Of a stretch of DNA of 64,000 bases, positions 45,290 through 53,339 are shown piece after piece (the stretch's first letter is position 1; each line of letters starts with the position of its first letter). The stretch lies in the NCBI RefSeq assembly GCF_009712475.1, contig NZ_VCJO01000001.1, forward strand, positions 186,001 to 250,000, written 5' to 3'. Under the pieces are notes generated by a model, which worked only from the letters and a program-made list of their open reading frames with translations, was not told where the DNA came from and made no database searches. The DNA is from Micromonospora sp. CP22. Its GTDB lineage: Bacteria > Actinomycetota > Actinomycetes > Mycobacteriales > Micromonosporaceae. The position numbers and the translations under genes are program-made.

Positions 45290-46147
45290 GTGAGCAACGC
45301 CGTCCACACGTACCCCCCGCCGACCGGTCCCCGACCACCGGCCACCGAATCCCGGTGGCCGCGCTGGCTGGTTGTGGCGACGGTGCTCTGGGCGGTCCTG
45401 CTGGCCGGTCTCACCTGGATCTCGGCGGCCGACGACCCGCCGACCGTCCGGGAACAACGCACCCTCACCCAGGCCGGGCTGGTGGTCGACGCCGCCGTCG
45501 GTGAGCTGGTCGCGGCAGCTGGTGACGGCGTGCTGGCGTTGACACCACCCGATCTCGACAGGGGCTGCCGGATCAGTCCGCTCGCCGACGGCGCGACGCT
45601 GACCCGCGCGGTCGACCTGGCCGCGCCGGTGGGCGAGGAGCAGGCGCTGCTGGAGCGGGTCGCCGACCGGCTACCCGCGCGGTGGCGGGCCGGTGTCCGG
45701 CTCACCCCCGACGGTTTCCGGCTGCGTGGCGACGCCGGTGAGTTCGTGACGGTGACCGGGCGACCGGCGACCGACGGCCGGATTTGGGTCACCGTCGACA
45801 CGGGATGTCGACCGGTGGGCGACGACTACGACCCGGCCCGCCCCGGCCCGGCCGGGCCCGAGGTCGGTGTGCTGGCCGAGGCGCTGCGGGCGTTGGGTGG
45901 CCGGGTCGACGATCCGGAGTCGGTGGTGAGCGCGCCCTGTCCCGGCGGCGGCGCGGCCCGTACCGTCCGGTCCGTGGTGGACCGGGTGGCCACCGAGCCG
46001 CACGCCGCGCTCGCGCCGTTGGCCGGCGGCACGCCGGTGGTGGACACCCCCGATGTGTACGGCTACCGGCGCGACGGCGTCGCGGTGCTGGCCGACGTCC
46101 AACCGGAACAGGTCGTGGTCTCCGCGACGACGGGCTGCACCGGCTGA
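45290..46147 (+). CDS. single-pass membrane protein, hypothetical
   Basis: 285 residues. A Pro-rich cytoplasmic head, one transmembrane helix (about 26-45) and a long extracellular part with about five cysteines (CRISP, GCRPVG, CPGGG, GCTG), suggesting disulfides. Family not recognised. It starts 12 bases after the winged-helix gene, so the two are probably an operon, and a sensory partner role is possible but unproven. GTG 45290 is the start. Confidence 0.7.
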   Translation: MSNAVHTYPPPTGPRPPATESRWPRWLVVATVLWAVLLAGLTWISAADDPPTVREQRTLTQAGLVVDAAVGELVAAAGDGVLALTPPDLDRGCRISPLADGATLTRAVDLAAPVGEEQALLERVADRLPARWRAGVRLTPDGFRLRGDAGEFVTVTGRPATDGRIWVTVDTGCRPVGDDYDPARPGPAGPEVGVLAEALRALGGRVDDPESVVSAPCPGGGAARTVRSVVDRVATEPHAALAPLAGGTPVVDTPDVYGYRRDGVAVLADVQPEQVVVSATTGCTG

Positions 46148-46180
46148 GCGACGCCGATGCGCTGGCGAACCCGCCGCCGC

Positions 46181-48232
46181 TCACTCGGCAAGCCCTGGCT
46201 CCTCCTCGCGGCTGCGACCCAGTGCGTCCACCCGGCCCCACCGGCCGGGGATGTCCAGCAACTCCACCCGGCCCAGGCCAGGCGGCACGTGCGGGTCGAT
46301 GATCAGGTGCTCGCCCTTGGGTTCGAGGCCGAGCATGACCCGCAGCAGCAGCAGCGGCGTGCCCGCCGACCACGCCTGCGGGCTGCACGCGGTCGGGTAC
46401 TCCACCGGAAAGTCGGTCAGGTCCCGTTCGTAGCCGGCGAACGCCTCCGGCAGTCGGCCGGAGAAGTACTGGGACGCCTGCAACATGCCGTCGCAGATCC
46501 GGCTCGCCTCCTCCCGTAGGCCGTACTTCCACAGACCCCACGCGATGATCGAGTTGTCGAACGGCCAGACAGTGCCGACGTGGTAGCCGATCGGGTTGTA
46601 TCGGCCCTGGTCGTCGGCGAGGGTGCGGACACCCCAGCCGGAGAAGAGCTGGGGGCCGAGCAGGTGGTCGGCGACCTGTCGGGCCCGGGATTCGTCGACG
46701 ATGCCGCTCCAGAGCAGGTGCCCGATGTTGGAGCTGAGCGCGTCGACCTGGCTGCCGTCGGAGTCCAGGGCCAGTGCGTAGTACCCCTTGTCCGGCAGCC
46801 AGAAGTCCCGGTTGAAACGCTCCTTCAGCTCGGCGGCCTCCCGCTCCAGCCGGTCGGCGTAGACCGGGTCGTTCCAGTACTGGCGGGCCAACCGCGCGCC
46901 GCGCATCTTGGCGTCGTAGGCGTAGCCCTGCAGTTCGCAGGTGGCCCGGGGGAAGCTCGGCAGCCGACCGTCGGCGTAGCAGATCGCGTCCCAGGAGTCC
47001 TTCCAGCACTGGTTCTCCAGGCCGGTGGCGGGGTTACGGGTCTGGTACCAGACGTATCCGGTGCCGAGCAGGTCACCATAGGTGTCGATCCAGGTCAGCG
47101 CGGCCCGCGCGGCGAACTCCAACTGTTTGATCAGCTCGGCGTCGCCGGTCCACCGCTCGTACTCGTCGAGCAGAATCACGAAGAGCGGGGTGGAGTCGGC
47201 GGCGCCGTAGTAGGGCGAGTGGGGCTGCTCCTCGAAACCAGCGGTCTCGCCGTACCGCAGCTCGTGCAGGATCTTGCCCGGCTCCTCGTCGCGGAAGTCG
47301 TCCACCCGGTGACCCTGCAGCCCCGCCAGCATGGTCAACGTCGGCGGGATCAGCTCCGGTACGAACGGCAGCACCTGAAGCGAGGTGAAGATGCTGTCCC
47401 GGCCGAACAGTGTCATGAACCAGGGCAGACCGGCGGCCATCAGCCGGGCGCCGAGCGCGATCGACTCGTACCGCAGCGATTCCAGGTCGGCCAGGCTGCG
47501 CCGGTACGCCCCGGCCAGCGGCTGGCAGTCACAGCTCAGCTTCGGCGCCTGATCGACGAAGTCCGCGTGTTCGCTCTCGATGGCCGCCGACGTCCTGCTG
47601 CCCGCGAAAGGCAGCAGGGCGCGGACGTTCTGGCCACGGGCACCGTAGATGACAGTGGTGACCGTCAGGCGGGTGGTCCACTCTCCGTGCGGTCCGATCC
47701 GGATCTGGAAGGTCATCCCCCGACGGTCGACCTGGGCGTCGGCGCTGCTGTGGATCGTGGTCTCGCGGTGGAACGCGTCCCGCCGATAGGTCAGCCGCAA
47801 CGAGTTCTCGCCGGGCGTGGCCGTGTTGTGCCCCTTCTTACTCTTTATGTCCTTGATCTCGAAGATGTCCGCGAAGTCCGAGGCCATCTCCATCCGTACG
47901 GTGAAGCTCATCTCCTGTCCGGAGTGGTTCAGCACGGTCAAGTCTTCGGACAGGTCACCGCTGACCATCCGACTCCTGATCACCGAGACCTTGGTGTCCA
48001 GGAAGTGGGTCGCCTCGCCCGGCACCAGGAAGTAGCGGGTGCGGTGGCAGGCGGCGTCGTCGACGGAGAGAGCGTGCAACCGCTGGCCGTCGATCAGCAG
48101 CAGCCAGGTGGACAGGAAACGGGTGTCGAAGGAGAACAGCCCGGTGGGAAAGTCCAGCGACGGCTCGACGTCCCCACGCTGGTCGCTGACCAGGAAGGTG
48201 TTGCCGTCCAGGATGCTGACCAGGTCCTTCAC
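46181..48232 (-). CDS. glycogen-debranching-type enzyme (amylo-alpha-1,6-glucosidase family)
   Basis: 683 residues. An N-terminal beta domain (about 1-200; LVSILDGNTFLVSDQRGDVEP opens it) is the glycogen-debranching N-terminal domain; the rest is a six-hairpin glycosidase fold with GRDSIFTSLQ near 277, CWKDSWDAI and GTVWPFDNSIIAWGL. The substrate is probably an alpha-glucan, though this family is broad. The preferred start GTG 48232 forms a GTGA junction with the SCP2-like gene upstream; a GTG at 48241 is possible. Translation of the two is probably coupled. Confidence 0.85.
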   Translation of the reverse strand: MKDLVSILDGNTFLVSDQRGDVEPSLDFPTGLFSFDTRFLSTWLLLIDGQRLHALSVDDAACHRTRYFLVPGEATHFLDTKVSVIRSRMVSGDLSEDLTVLNHSGQEMSFTVRMEMASDFADIFEIKDIKSKKGHNTATPGENSLRLTYRRDAFHRETTIHSSADAQVDRRGMTFQIRIGPHGEWTTRLTVTTVIYGARGQNVRALLPFAGSRTSAAIESEHADFVDQAPKLSCDCQPLAGAYRRSLADLESLRYESIALGARLMAAGLPWFMTLFGRDSIFTSLQVLPFVPELIPPTLTMLAGLQGHRVDDFRDEEPGKILHELRYGETAGFEEQPHSPYYGAADSTPLFVILLDEYERWTGDAELIKQLEFAARAALTWIDTYGDLLGTGYVWYQTRNPATGLENQCWKDSWDAICYADGRLPSFPRATCELQGYAYDAKMRGARLARQYWNDPVYADRLEREAAELKERFNRDFWLPDKGYYALALDSDGSQVDALSSNIGHLLWSGIVDESRARQVADHLLGPQLFSGWGVRTLADDQGRYNPIGYHVGTVWPFDNSIIAWGLWKYGLREEASRICDGMLQASQYFSGRLPEAFAGYERDLTDFPVEYPTACSPQAWSAGTPLLLLRVMLGLEPKGEHLIIDPHVPPGLGRVELLDIPGRWGRVDALGRSREEEPGLAE

Positions 48233-48609
48233 CGGGTCCACCTGGCATGCTCGCGGGCGACCTCGCGCGGATCGCGGGTACTTGGTGCGGACGGGAAGAA
48301 CCGGCGGAAGGCGAGCAGCAGCACCACGTTTCCGCGAAAGGTGCTCTCGTTGCGGAGCACCGCCGCGATCGTCTGCGCCCGTCCGGTGACCAGCCGGTCG
48401 AAGAGTTCCGTACCGCAGTACCAGGTCGCGTCGCTCGGCTCTGGTCCCCGGTCGACCTCGGCGGCACCGGGTCGCATCCGGACCAGCCAATGGTCGGTGC
48501 AGTGCCCGTCGGACAGGTCGATCCGCAGCGTTCCCGCGACCGGGGCGCGCAGGACCTCAGGCGCGCGGGCCGGCAGGGTCGCGAAGAACTGCTCGGTCGC
48601 CTTGGTCAC
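48229..48609 (-). CDS. SCP2-like sterol/lipid-binding domain protein
   Basis: 126 residues. The central part (GTLRIDLSDGHCTDHWLVRM, then a Glu/Asp segment and a helix) resembles the SCP2 fold, and the C-terminal helix FRGNVVLLLAFRRFF fits the family's last helix. No signal peptide. GTG 48609 is the start; the stop overlaps the start of the debranching enzyme. A link between a lipid-carrier-like domain and a glucan enzyme is unexplained. Assignment to SCP2 is from pattern, not from a search. Confidence 0.65.
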   Translation of the reverse strand: MTKATEQFFATLPARAPEVLRAPVAGTLRIDLSDGHCTDHWLVRMRPGAAEVDRGPEPSDATWYCGTELFDRLVTGRAQTIAAVLRNESTFRGNVVLLLAFRRFFPSAPSTRDPREVAREHARWTR

Positions 48610-48706
48610 ATCCGAATCGTAGGCATTCGTCCGCCTTGACGGGTCTGTTCCGGTCGCCTTCCCGGGCCTTGCCCGGCAGCGAGCCCGCCAGACCCTGTCC
48701 GGCGAG

Positions 48707-49069
48707 TCAGTAGACGAGTGCCTGTGCGCCCTCGGCCATGATCTCCTCGACGAAGACGGCCGCGCCCGCGATCCGTACCCCCGGGATCACGTCGCCGGAG
48801 TCGATGTCGCGGCGAGCCGCGCACTGGGTGCAGGCCGTCACCTTGCCGGTGGTGAGGACCACGTGCAGCAACTCGGCCAGCGGGGCCGAGTGCGGCAACT
48901 CGAAATCCCGCGCCCGGCCGGGTAGCGCGAACCAGGTCGACTCCCCGGTCAGCCAGAGTGAGACGGCCACCCCGGCGGCGGCTGCGGTGGCGGCCACGGT
49001 GAAGGCCTGGGCACACCGTTCCGGAGCGTCGGCACCGGCGGTGGCCTTGACGACAAGAGTGCGGGCCAT
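48707..49069 (-). CDS. DsrE family protein
   Basis: 120 residues. The opening ARTLVVKATAGADAPERCAQAF and the later GVAVSLWLTGES are typical of DsrE/F-like sulfur-relay or peroxiredoxin-like folds; CTQCAARRDI carries a CxxC pair that could be redox active. ATG 49069 is preferred over one four codons earlier. It heads the leftward group with the SCP2-like and debranching genes, 97 bases apart. Confidence 0.72.
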   Translation of the reverse strand: MARTLVVKATAGADAPERCAQAFTVAATAAAAGVAVSLWLTGESTWFALPGRARDFELPHSAPLAELLHVVLTTGKVTACTQCAARRDIDSGDVIPGVRIAGAAVFVEEIMAEGAQALVY

Positions 49070-49093
49070 GTCCGCCAGCATAGGATGACCCGG

Positions 49094-49198
49094 ATGGTCA
49101 CCGAGATCGGGTTCGTCAGCCTGCTGGTCGCCGGCCTGGGCGCGCTCGCCGGTGGCCTGGTCTACCTGGCTGTACGCATATCGAGAGGCAAGTGGTGA
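49094..49198 (+). CDS. 34-residue membrane peptide, hypothetical
   Basis: A complete short ORF: MVTEIGFVSLLVAGLGALAG, then GLVYLAVRISRGKW. One hydrophobic helix is followed by a basic tail, so it should sit in the membrane with the C-terminus inside. AGGA lies eight bases before the ATG. It is 56 bases upstream of the nitrobindin-like gene, on the same strand. The clean helix-plus-basic-tail pattern argues for a real gene. Confidence 0.55.
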   Translation: MVTEIGFVSLLVAGLGALAGGLVYLAVRISRGKW

Positions 49199-49253
49199 TC
49201 CCGAGGAGTGCGCCGCTACGGCGAGCCCCGCAGTCGCGAACGAAGGTGGTCCG

Positions 49254-49847
49254 GTGAGTGACGACAACCCGTTGGCGCCGCCGCCCTGGCTGAACGCGCC
49301 CCCGGTCGAGCCGTACCCCTTCGAGGAGAGTCACGACCTGCGGGTCGGCCCGAAGCTGCACCCCACACTCGACGGCCTGCTGCCGTACATCGGCGTCTGG
49401 CGGGGGCGGGGACGAGGCGGCTTCCCCACCATCGAGGACTTCGACTTCGCCCAGGAGATCCGGATCAGCCACGACGGGCGGCCGTTTCTGCACTACGAGT
49501 CGCGGGCGTGGATCCTCGACGAGCAGAGCCGACCGGTCCGGCCGGGCGGCCGGGAGGTCGGCTGGTGGCGTCCGGTGCTCGACGGCGATCGGGCGACCGA
49601 CGAGTTGGAGGCGCTGCTGACCACCCCGACCGGGGTGATGGAGTTGCACATCGGCCGACGTAAGGGCACCCAGGTCGAGTTCGTCACCGACGCGGTCGTG
49701 CGGACCTCCACCGCCAAGGAGGTCACCGCCGGTCACCGCCTCTTCGGCATCGTCGAGGGCGCCCTGCTCTACGCGCAGGACATGGCCGCCGTCGGTCAGC
49801 CGCTCTCCCCGCACCTGTCGGCGCGCCTGATCCGGGTCGCCGGCTGA
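49254..49847 (+). CDS. nitrobindin-type heme protein (DUF1794/FABP-like)
   Basis: 197 residues. The beta-barrel motif GVWRGRGRG near residue 45 is the nitrobindin GxWxGxG signature, and His187 in LSPHLSARL is placed like the heme-iron ligand. Mycobacterial homologues such as Rv0813c bind heme and isomerise peroxynitrite to nitrate. GTG 49254 follows AGGTGG; the longer frame upstream overlaps the membrane peptide. It faces the pabC gene, tail to tail. Confidence 0.87.
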   Translation: MSDDNPLAPPPWLNAPPVEPYPFEESHDLRVGPKLHPTLDGLLPYIGVWRGRGRGGFPTIEDFDFAQEIRISHDGRPFLHYESRAWILDEQSRPVRPGGREVGWWRPVLDGDRATDELEALLTTPTGVMELHIGRRKGTQVEFVTDAVVRTSTAKEVTAGHRLFGIVEGALLYAQDMAAVGQPLSPHLSARLIRVAG

Positions 49848-49865
49848 TCCAGCCGGGGGCCCGGT

Positions 49866-50714
49866 CTACGGCAGCGGGAAGCCGAGCAGGTCCTGCAACG
49901 GCCCGGTACGCGGGCTGACGGGCAGCGGCACACCGTCGAGCGTGTGTACCGCGACCAGGCCGCGCACCGACGAGGTGAGCCACACCCCGTCGGCTTCGCG
50001 TAGGTCCGCCGGGGTGACCATGCGTTCGGCCGCTGTGCAGCCGACCTGGCCGCAGTGGGCGAGCAACCAGGCGACGGTGGTGCCGGGCAGGATGCCGGTG
50101 CGGGCAGCGGGCACCGTGCACAGCGTCTTCCCGGCCAGCCAGACCAGGTTGGCGGTCGGTCCTTCCAGGGCGTACCCGTCGGAGGAGACCCAGAGCACGT
50201 CGTCCACGCCGACGCGGGCGGCCCAGCGTCGGGCGGCGGTGCTCGCGCCGTACGAGGTGGACTTGATGCCTACCGGAAGCCAGTCCAGCTCCGGGCGGGC
50301 CTCGGCGGGCACACCGAGGGAGAGGGTGGCCACGCTCACCCCGTCGCGTCGGGCCTGGCGGGCCGTGGGGGAGACTGCCGACAGGGTGGCGTAGACGGTG
50401 GGCGGGCCGCCGCCCTCCGGCCCACGGGTGCAGATCAGCCGCAACGCGCCCTCCACCTCGGTCGGCCAGCCGTCGGCGACCTCGTCCAGCAGTTCGACCA
50501 GGGCGGCGTCCGCCGGCAGGGTCAGCTCCACGGCCGCCGCGCCGACCCGCAGCCGGGCCAGGTGCTCCTGGCGCAGCCAGGCCCGTCCGTCGCGTAGGTG
50601 CATCGTCTCGAAGAGGCCGTCACCTCGCAGTACGCCGAGATCGTCGCCGCGCAGCACCGGTTCACCGATCGGCAACCGGCCCCGACCCAGCACGCCGATC
50701 CGAGAGGTCGCCAT
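49866..50714 (-). CDS. pabC: class IV aminotransferase, aminodeoxychorismate lyase type
   Basis: 282 residues. The PLP lysine is in GIKSTSYGAS and the cofactor-binding glutamate in LEGPTANLVW; DDLGVLRGDGLFETM is the family's opening motif. PabC makes p-aminobenzoate from aminodeoxychorismate for folate; branched-chain or D-amino acid aminotransferases share the fold. The position next to nitrobindin and ygfZ matches Rv0812, which supports pabC. A folate enzyme beside folate-binding YgfZ is consistent. Confidence 0.82.
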   Translation of the reverse strand: MATSRIGVLGRGRLPIGEPVLRGDDLGVLRGDGLFETMHLRDGRAWLRQEHLARLRVGAAAVELTLPADAALVELLDEVADGWPTEVEGALRLICTRGPEGGGPPTVYATLSAVSPTARQARRDGVSVATLSLGVPAEARPELDWLPVGIKSTSYGASTAARRWAARVGVDDVLWVSSDGYALEGPTANLVWLAGKTLCTVPAARTGILPGTTVAWLLAHCGQVGCTAAERMVTPADLREADGVWLTSSVRGLVAVHTLDGVPLPVSPRTGPLQDLLGFPLP

Positions 50715-50769
50715 CTGCCGAGCATAGTTGTGGCGTTGGTCGCCCCGGGAGGCGCGCGTACGGCCGAAC

Positions 50770-50775
50770 TATGAT
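50770..50775 (+). promoter_or_regulatory. -10 box of the Fur-type gene, probable leaderless start
   Basis: TATGAT with six bases to the GTG at 50782. No convincing -35 box at 17 bases. Confidence 0.4.
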
Positions 50776-50781
50776 CGGAGG

Positions 50782-51210
50782 GTGTCCGAATCCTCCCTCG
50801 CGGAACTGCTCCGCGCCCGTGGGCTGCGGCTGACGGCGCAGCGACAGCTGATCCTCCAAGCGGTGTTGGACCTGGGGCACGCCACCCCCGAGCAGGTGCA
50901 CACCGCGGTACGCGAGGTGGCCGCCGGGGTCAACATCACCACCATCTACCGCACGCTGGAGCTGCTGGAGCGGCTCGGCCTGGTCACCCATACCCATCTC
51001 TCCCACGGGTCGCCGACCTACCACGCCGCCGGGGAGGACCAACACGTACACCTGGTCTGCCGTGAGTGCGGCGCGATCGACGAGATGGAGCCGGAGCTGA
51101 TGCGCCCGCTCGCCGATCGACTGGCCGGGGAGCGGGGCTTCCGGGTGGACATCAGCCACGTCTCCTTCTTCGGCCTGTGCGCGCGGTGCGGAAACGGGGA
51201 ACAGACATGA
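50782..51210 (+). CDS. Fur family metalloregulator
   Basis: 142 residues. The winged helix (about 10-75) contains RLTAQRQLILQAVLD and TIYRTLELLERLGLV; the dimer domain carries His-rich metal sites (HVHLVCRECGAI) and a closing CARC pair for structural zinc. The metal (Fe, Zn or other) cannot be told. GTG 50782 is directly preceded by GGAGG, too close for normal use, while a TATGAT box ends seven bases before it, so the mRNA may be leaderless. The stop overlaps the ygfZ start. Confidence 0.87.
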   Translation: MSESSLAELLRARGLRLTAQRQLILQAVLDLGHATPEQVHTAVREVAAGVNITTIYRTLELLERLGLVTHTHLSHGSPTYHAAGEDQHVHLVCRECGAIDEMEPELMRPLADRLAGERGFRVDISHVSFFGLCARCGNGEQT

Positions 51211-52319
51211 TCGACATCGCGGGCGCGGTGGCTGTGGAGAGCATCGACGAGGCCAGCCGGGACCAGCCGGAGCCGGCTCACGCCGCAGCCGGCGTGCGGG
51301 GCGTCGCCGCGCACTACGGCGACCCGATGCGTGAGCAGCGTCAGGCCAGCACCGAGGTCGGCCTGGTGGACCGTTCCCACCGGGGCGTCATCGCCGTGCC
51401 GGGTGCTGAGCGGATCTCCTGGCTGCACACCCTCACCACGCAGCACCTGGCCGAGTTGGGCCCCTGGCAGGGCACCGAACTGCTCGTGCTCTCGCCGCAC
51501 GGCCACGTCGAGCAGCACGCCATGGTGACCGAGGACGGCGACACCACCTGGCTCGACACCGAGCCGGGGGCGACCGAGGGGCTGTTGGGCTACCTGGAGA
51601 AGATGCGGTTCTTCAGCCAGGTCGATCCGCGTGACGTCACCGCCGAGCACGCGCTGCTGTCGTTGGTCGGGCCGAAGGCCGCCGAGGCGGTGGCGCTGCT
51701 CGACGTACCGCCGCTGGCCGAGCCGGACGTGGTGGCGCTGCCCGGCCCGAAGTTCCGCTCCGGTGAGGTGCCGCCCCGCCCGACCGCCCGCTACGCGGTG
51801 CGACCACTGCCCCAGGGCGGGTGGGCCCGACGCGGTCCGCTCGGCGTGGACCTGCTGGTTCCCCGGCCCGCGATGGACCAGATGGTGGCGCGGCTGCGCG
51901 ACCACGGGGTGCCTCCGGTCGGGCTGTGGGCGTACGAGGCGGTGCGGGTGGCCGCCCGGCGGGCCAGGGTCGGCGTCGACACCGACCACCGGACGATCCC
52001 CGCCGAGGTGGACCTGATCGCCCCCGCCGTGCACCTGGACAAGGGCTGTTACCGGGGGCAGGAGACGGTCGCCCGGGTGCACAACATGGGCCGCCCGCCG
52101 CGCCGACTGGTGCTGCTGCACCTCGACGGGGTCGCCACCGACCAGTTGCCCGCCGCCGGTACCCCGGTGACCCTCGACGGCCGTACCGTCGGCTTCGTCG
52201 GCACCGCGGTGCTCCACCACGAGTTGGGCCAGGTGGCGCTCGCGGTGGTCAAGCGTTCGGTGTCCGACGACGCCGCGCTCCGGGTCGGCGACAGCGCCGC
52301 CGCCATCGACCCCTCGTAG
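51207..52319 (+). CDS. ygfZ: YgfZ/GcvT-domain folate-binding protein
   Basis: 370 residues. The signature DKGCYRGQE near residue 285 is the KGCxxGQE motif of YgfZ, whose cysteine is essential. YgfZ uses tetrahydrofolate to help assemble or repair iron-sulfur clusters in certain enzymes. The N-terminal 35 residues are a variable extension. It overlaps the fur-type gene by four bases (ATGA), so a metalloregulator and an Fe-S protein are co-translated. The mycobacterial neighbour Rv0811c is of this type. Confidence 0.88.
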   Translation: MIDIAGAVAVESIDEASRDQPEPAHAAAGVRGVAAHYGDPMREQRQASTEVGLVDRSHRGVIAVPGAERISWLHTLTTQHLAELGPWQGTELLVLSPHGHVEQHAMVTEDGDTTWLDTEPGATEGLLGYLEKMRFFSQVDPRDVTAEHALLSLVGPKAAEAVALLDVPPLAEPDVVALPGPKFRSGEVPPRPTARYAVRPLPQGGWARRGPLGVDLLVPRPAMDQMVARLRDHGVPPVGLWAYEAVRVAARRARVGVDTDHRTIPAEVDLIAPAVHLDKGCYRGQETVARVHNMGRPPRRLVLLHLDGVATDQLPAAGTPVTLDGRTVGFVGTAVLHHELGQVALAVVKRSVSDDAALRVGDSAAAIDPS

Positions 52320-52418
52320 CATCCCGTTCGATCGGACGGCGGCGACTCCACAGGTCCGCTGATCAGCGGAGTCACCGGGTGCGGCGCTGGTGGCGGCGGG
52401 CACTCTAGGATCGCGGGC

Positions 52419-53246
52419 ATGACAACAGGGACGTTGATCACGGTTGCCCCCACCGGCGCGGAGTCGGCGAAGACCGAGGTGCCGGCGCTGCCGGTGACCC
52501 TCGACGAGCTGCTGCTCACCGCCAAGGAGTGCGAGGCGCTGGGTGCCTCCGTGATCCACGTCCATATCCGGGACGACGCGGCGCGGCCCACCCTGGACCT
52601 GGGTCGGCTCCGCGCGACCGTGGCGGCGCTGCGGGAGAGCACCGACCTGATCGTGCAACTGTCCACCGGGGGTGCGGTCACCGACCCGGAGGCCGACCGG
52701 CTCGCCGTGCTGGACGCGGGCCCGGACATGGCCTCCTGCACCATGGGTACGGTCAACTTCGGTGACGAGGTCTTCCTCAACCGCTGGGAGTTCGTCGTCG
52801 ACCTGCACACCCGGATGCAGGAACGGGGCATCGTGCCGGAGTACGAGATCTTCGATCTCGGTCACCTCAGCGCCCTCCAGCGCCTGTTGGGCAGGTACGG
52901 CCTGCCGCACGGCGGCCATGTCCACGTCGACTTCGTGATGGGCGTGCCGGGCGGTATGCCGGGCACCACGGCGACGCTCGTCGCGGCTCAGCAGATGCTG
53001 CGGGATCTGCCCGAGGGCACCACCTTCTCGGCTACCGGCATCGGCCGTACCAGCCTTCCGGTGCTGCTCGCCGCGCTCTCCGCCGGGGGACACCTGCGGG
53101 TCGGGATGGAGGACACGGTCACCTACGCCAAGGGCCGTCCGGTGGAGTCGAACATGCAACTCGTCGCGCGTGCGGTCGGCTTCGCTCAGCTCGCGCAGCG
53201 GCCCCCGCTGAACACCGCCGAGGCCCGCGAGCTACTCGGCCTGTAA
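52419..53246 (+). CDS. beta-keto acid cleavage enzyme (BKACE, DUF849)
   Basis: 275 residues, a TIM-barrel enzyme of the Kce family. The metal-binding pair is HVHIRD (His47, His49); a third ligand is probably the Glu in RVGMEDTV near the end. BKACEs condense a beta-keto acid with acetyl-CoA and release acetoacetate plus a CoA ester; the natural substrate varies widely and cannot be read here. ATG 52419. The asparaginase gene follows after 90 bases or so. Confidence 0.85.
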   Translation: MTTGTLITVAPTGAESAKTEVPALPVTLDELLLTAKECEALGASVIHVHIRDDAARPTLDLGRLRATVAALRESTDLIVQLSTGGAVTDPEADRLAVLDAGPDMASCTMGTVNFGDEVFLNRWEFVVDLHTRMQERGIVPEYEIFDLGHLSALQRLLGRYGLPHGGHVHVDFVMGVPGGMPGTTATLVAAQQMLRDLPEGTTFSATGIGRTSLPVLLAALSAGGHLRVGMEDTVTYAKGRPVESNMQLVARAVGFAQLAQRPPLNTAEARELLGL

Positions 53247-53339
53247 GGCGCGCATCGCTGTAGGTTCTTTACGCCCGGAGGTGGATTCCCTGCTCACCCC
53301 GGCGTGAGGGCGTTCGGACACCTCGGTACCGTCCACGTT

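Noticed and set aside
46580..48622. A long plus-strand frame opposite the debranching enzyme
   Set aside because: It is a composition artefact without recognisable motifs. The minus strand encodes the glycosidase.
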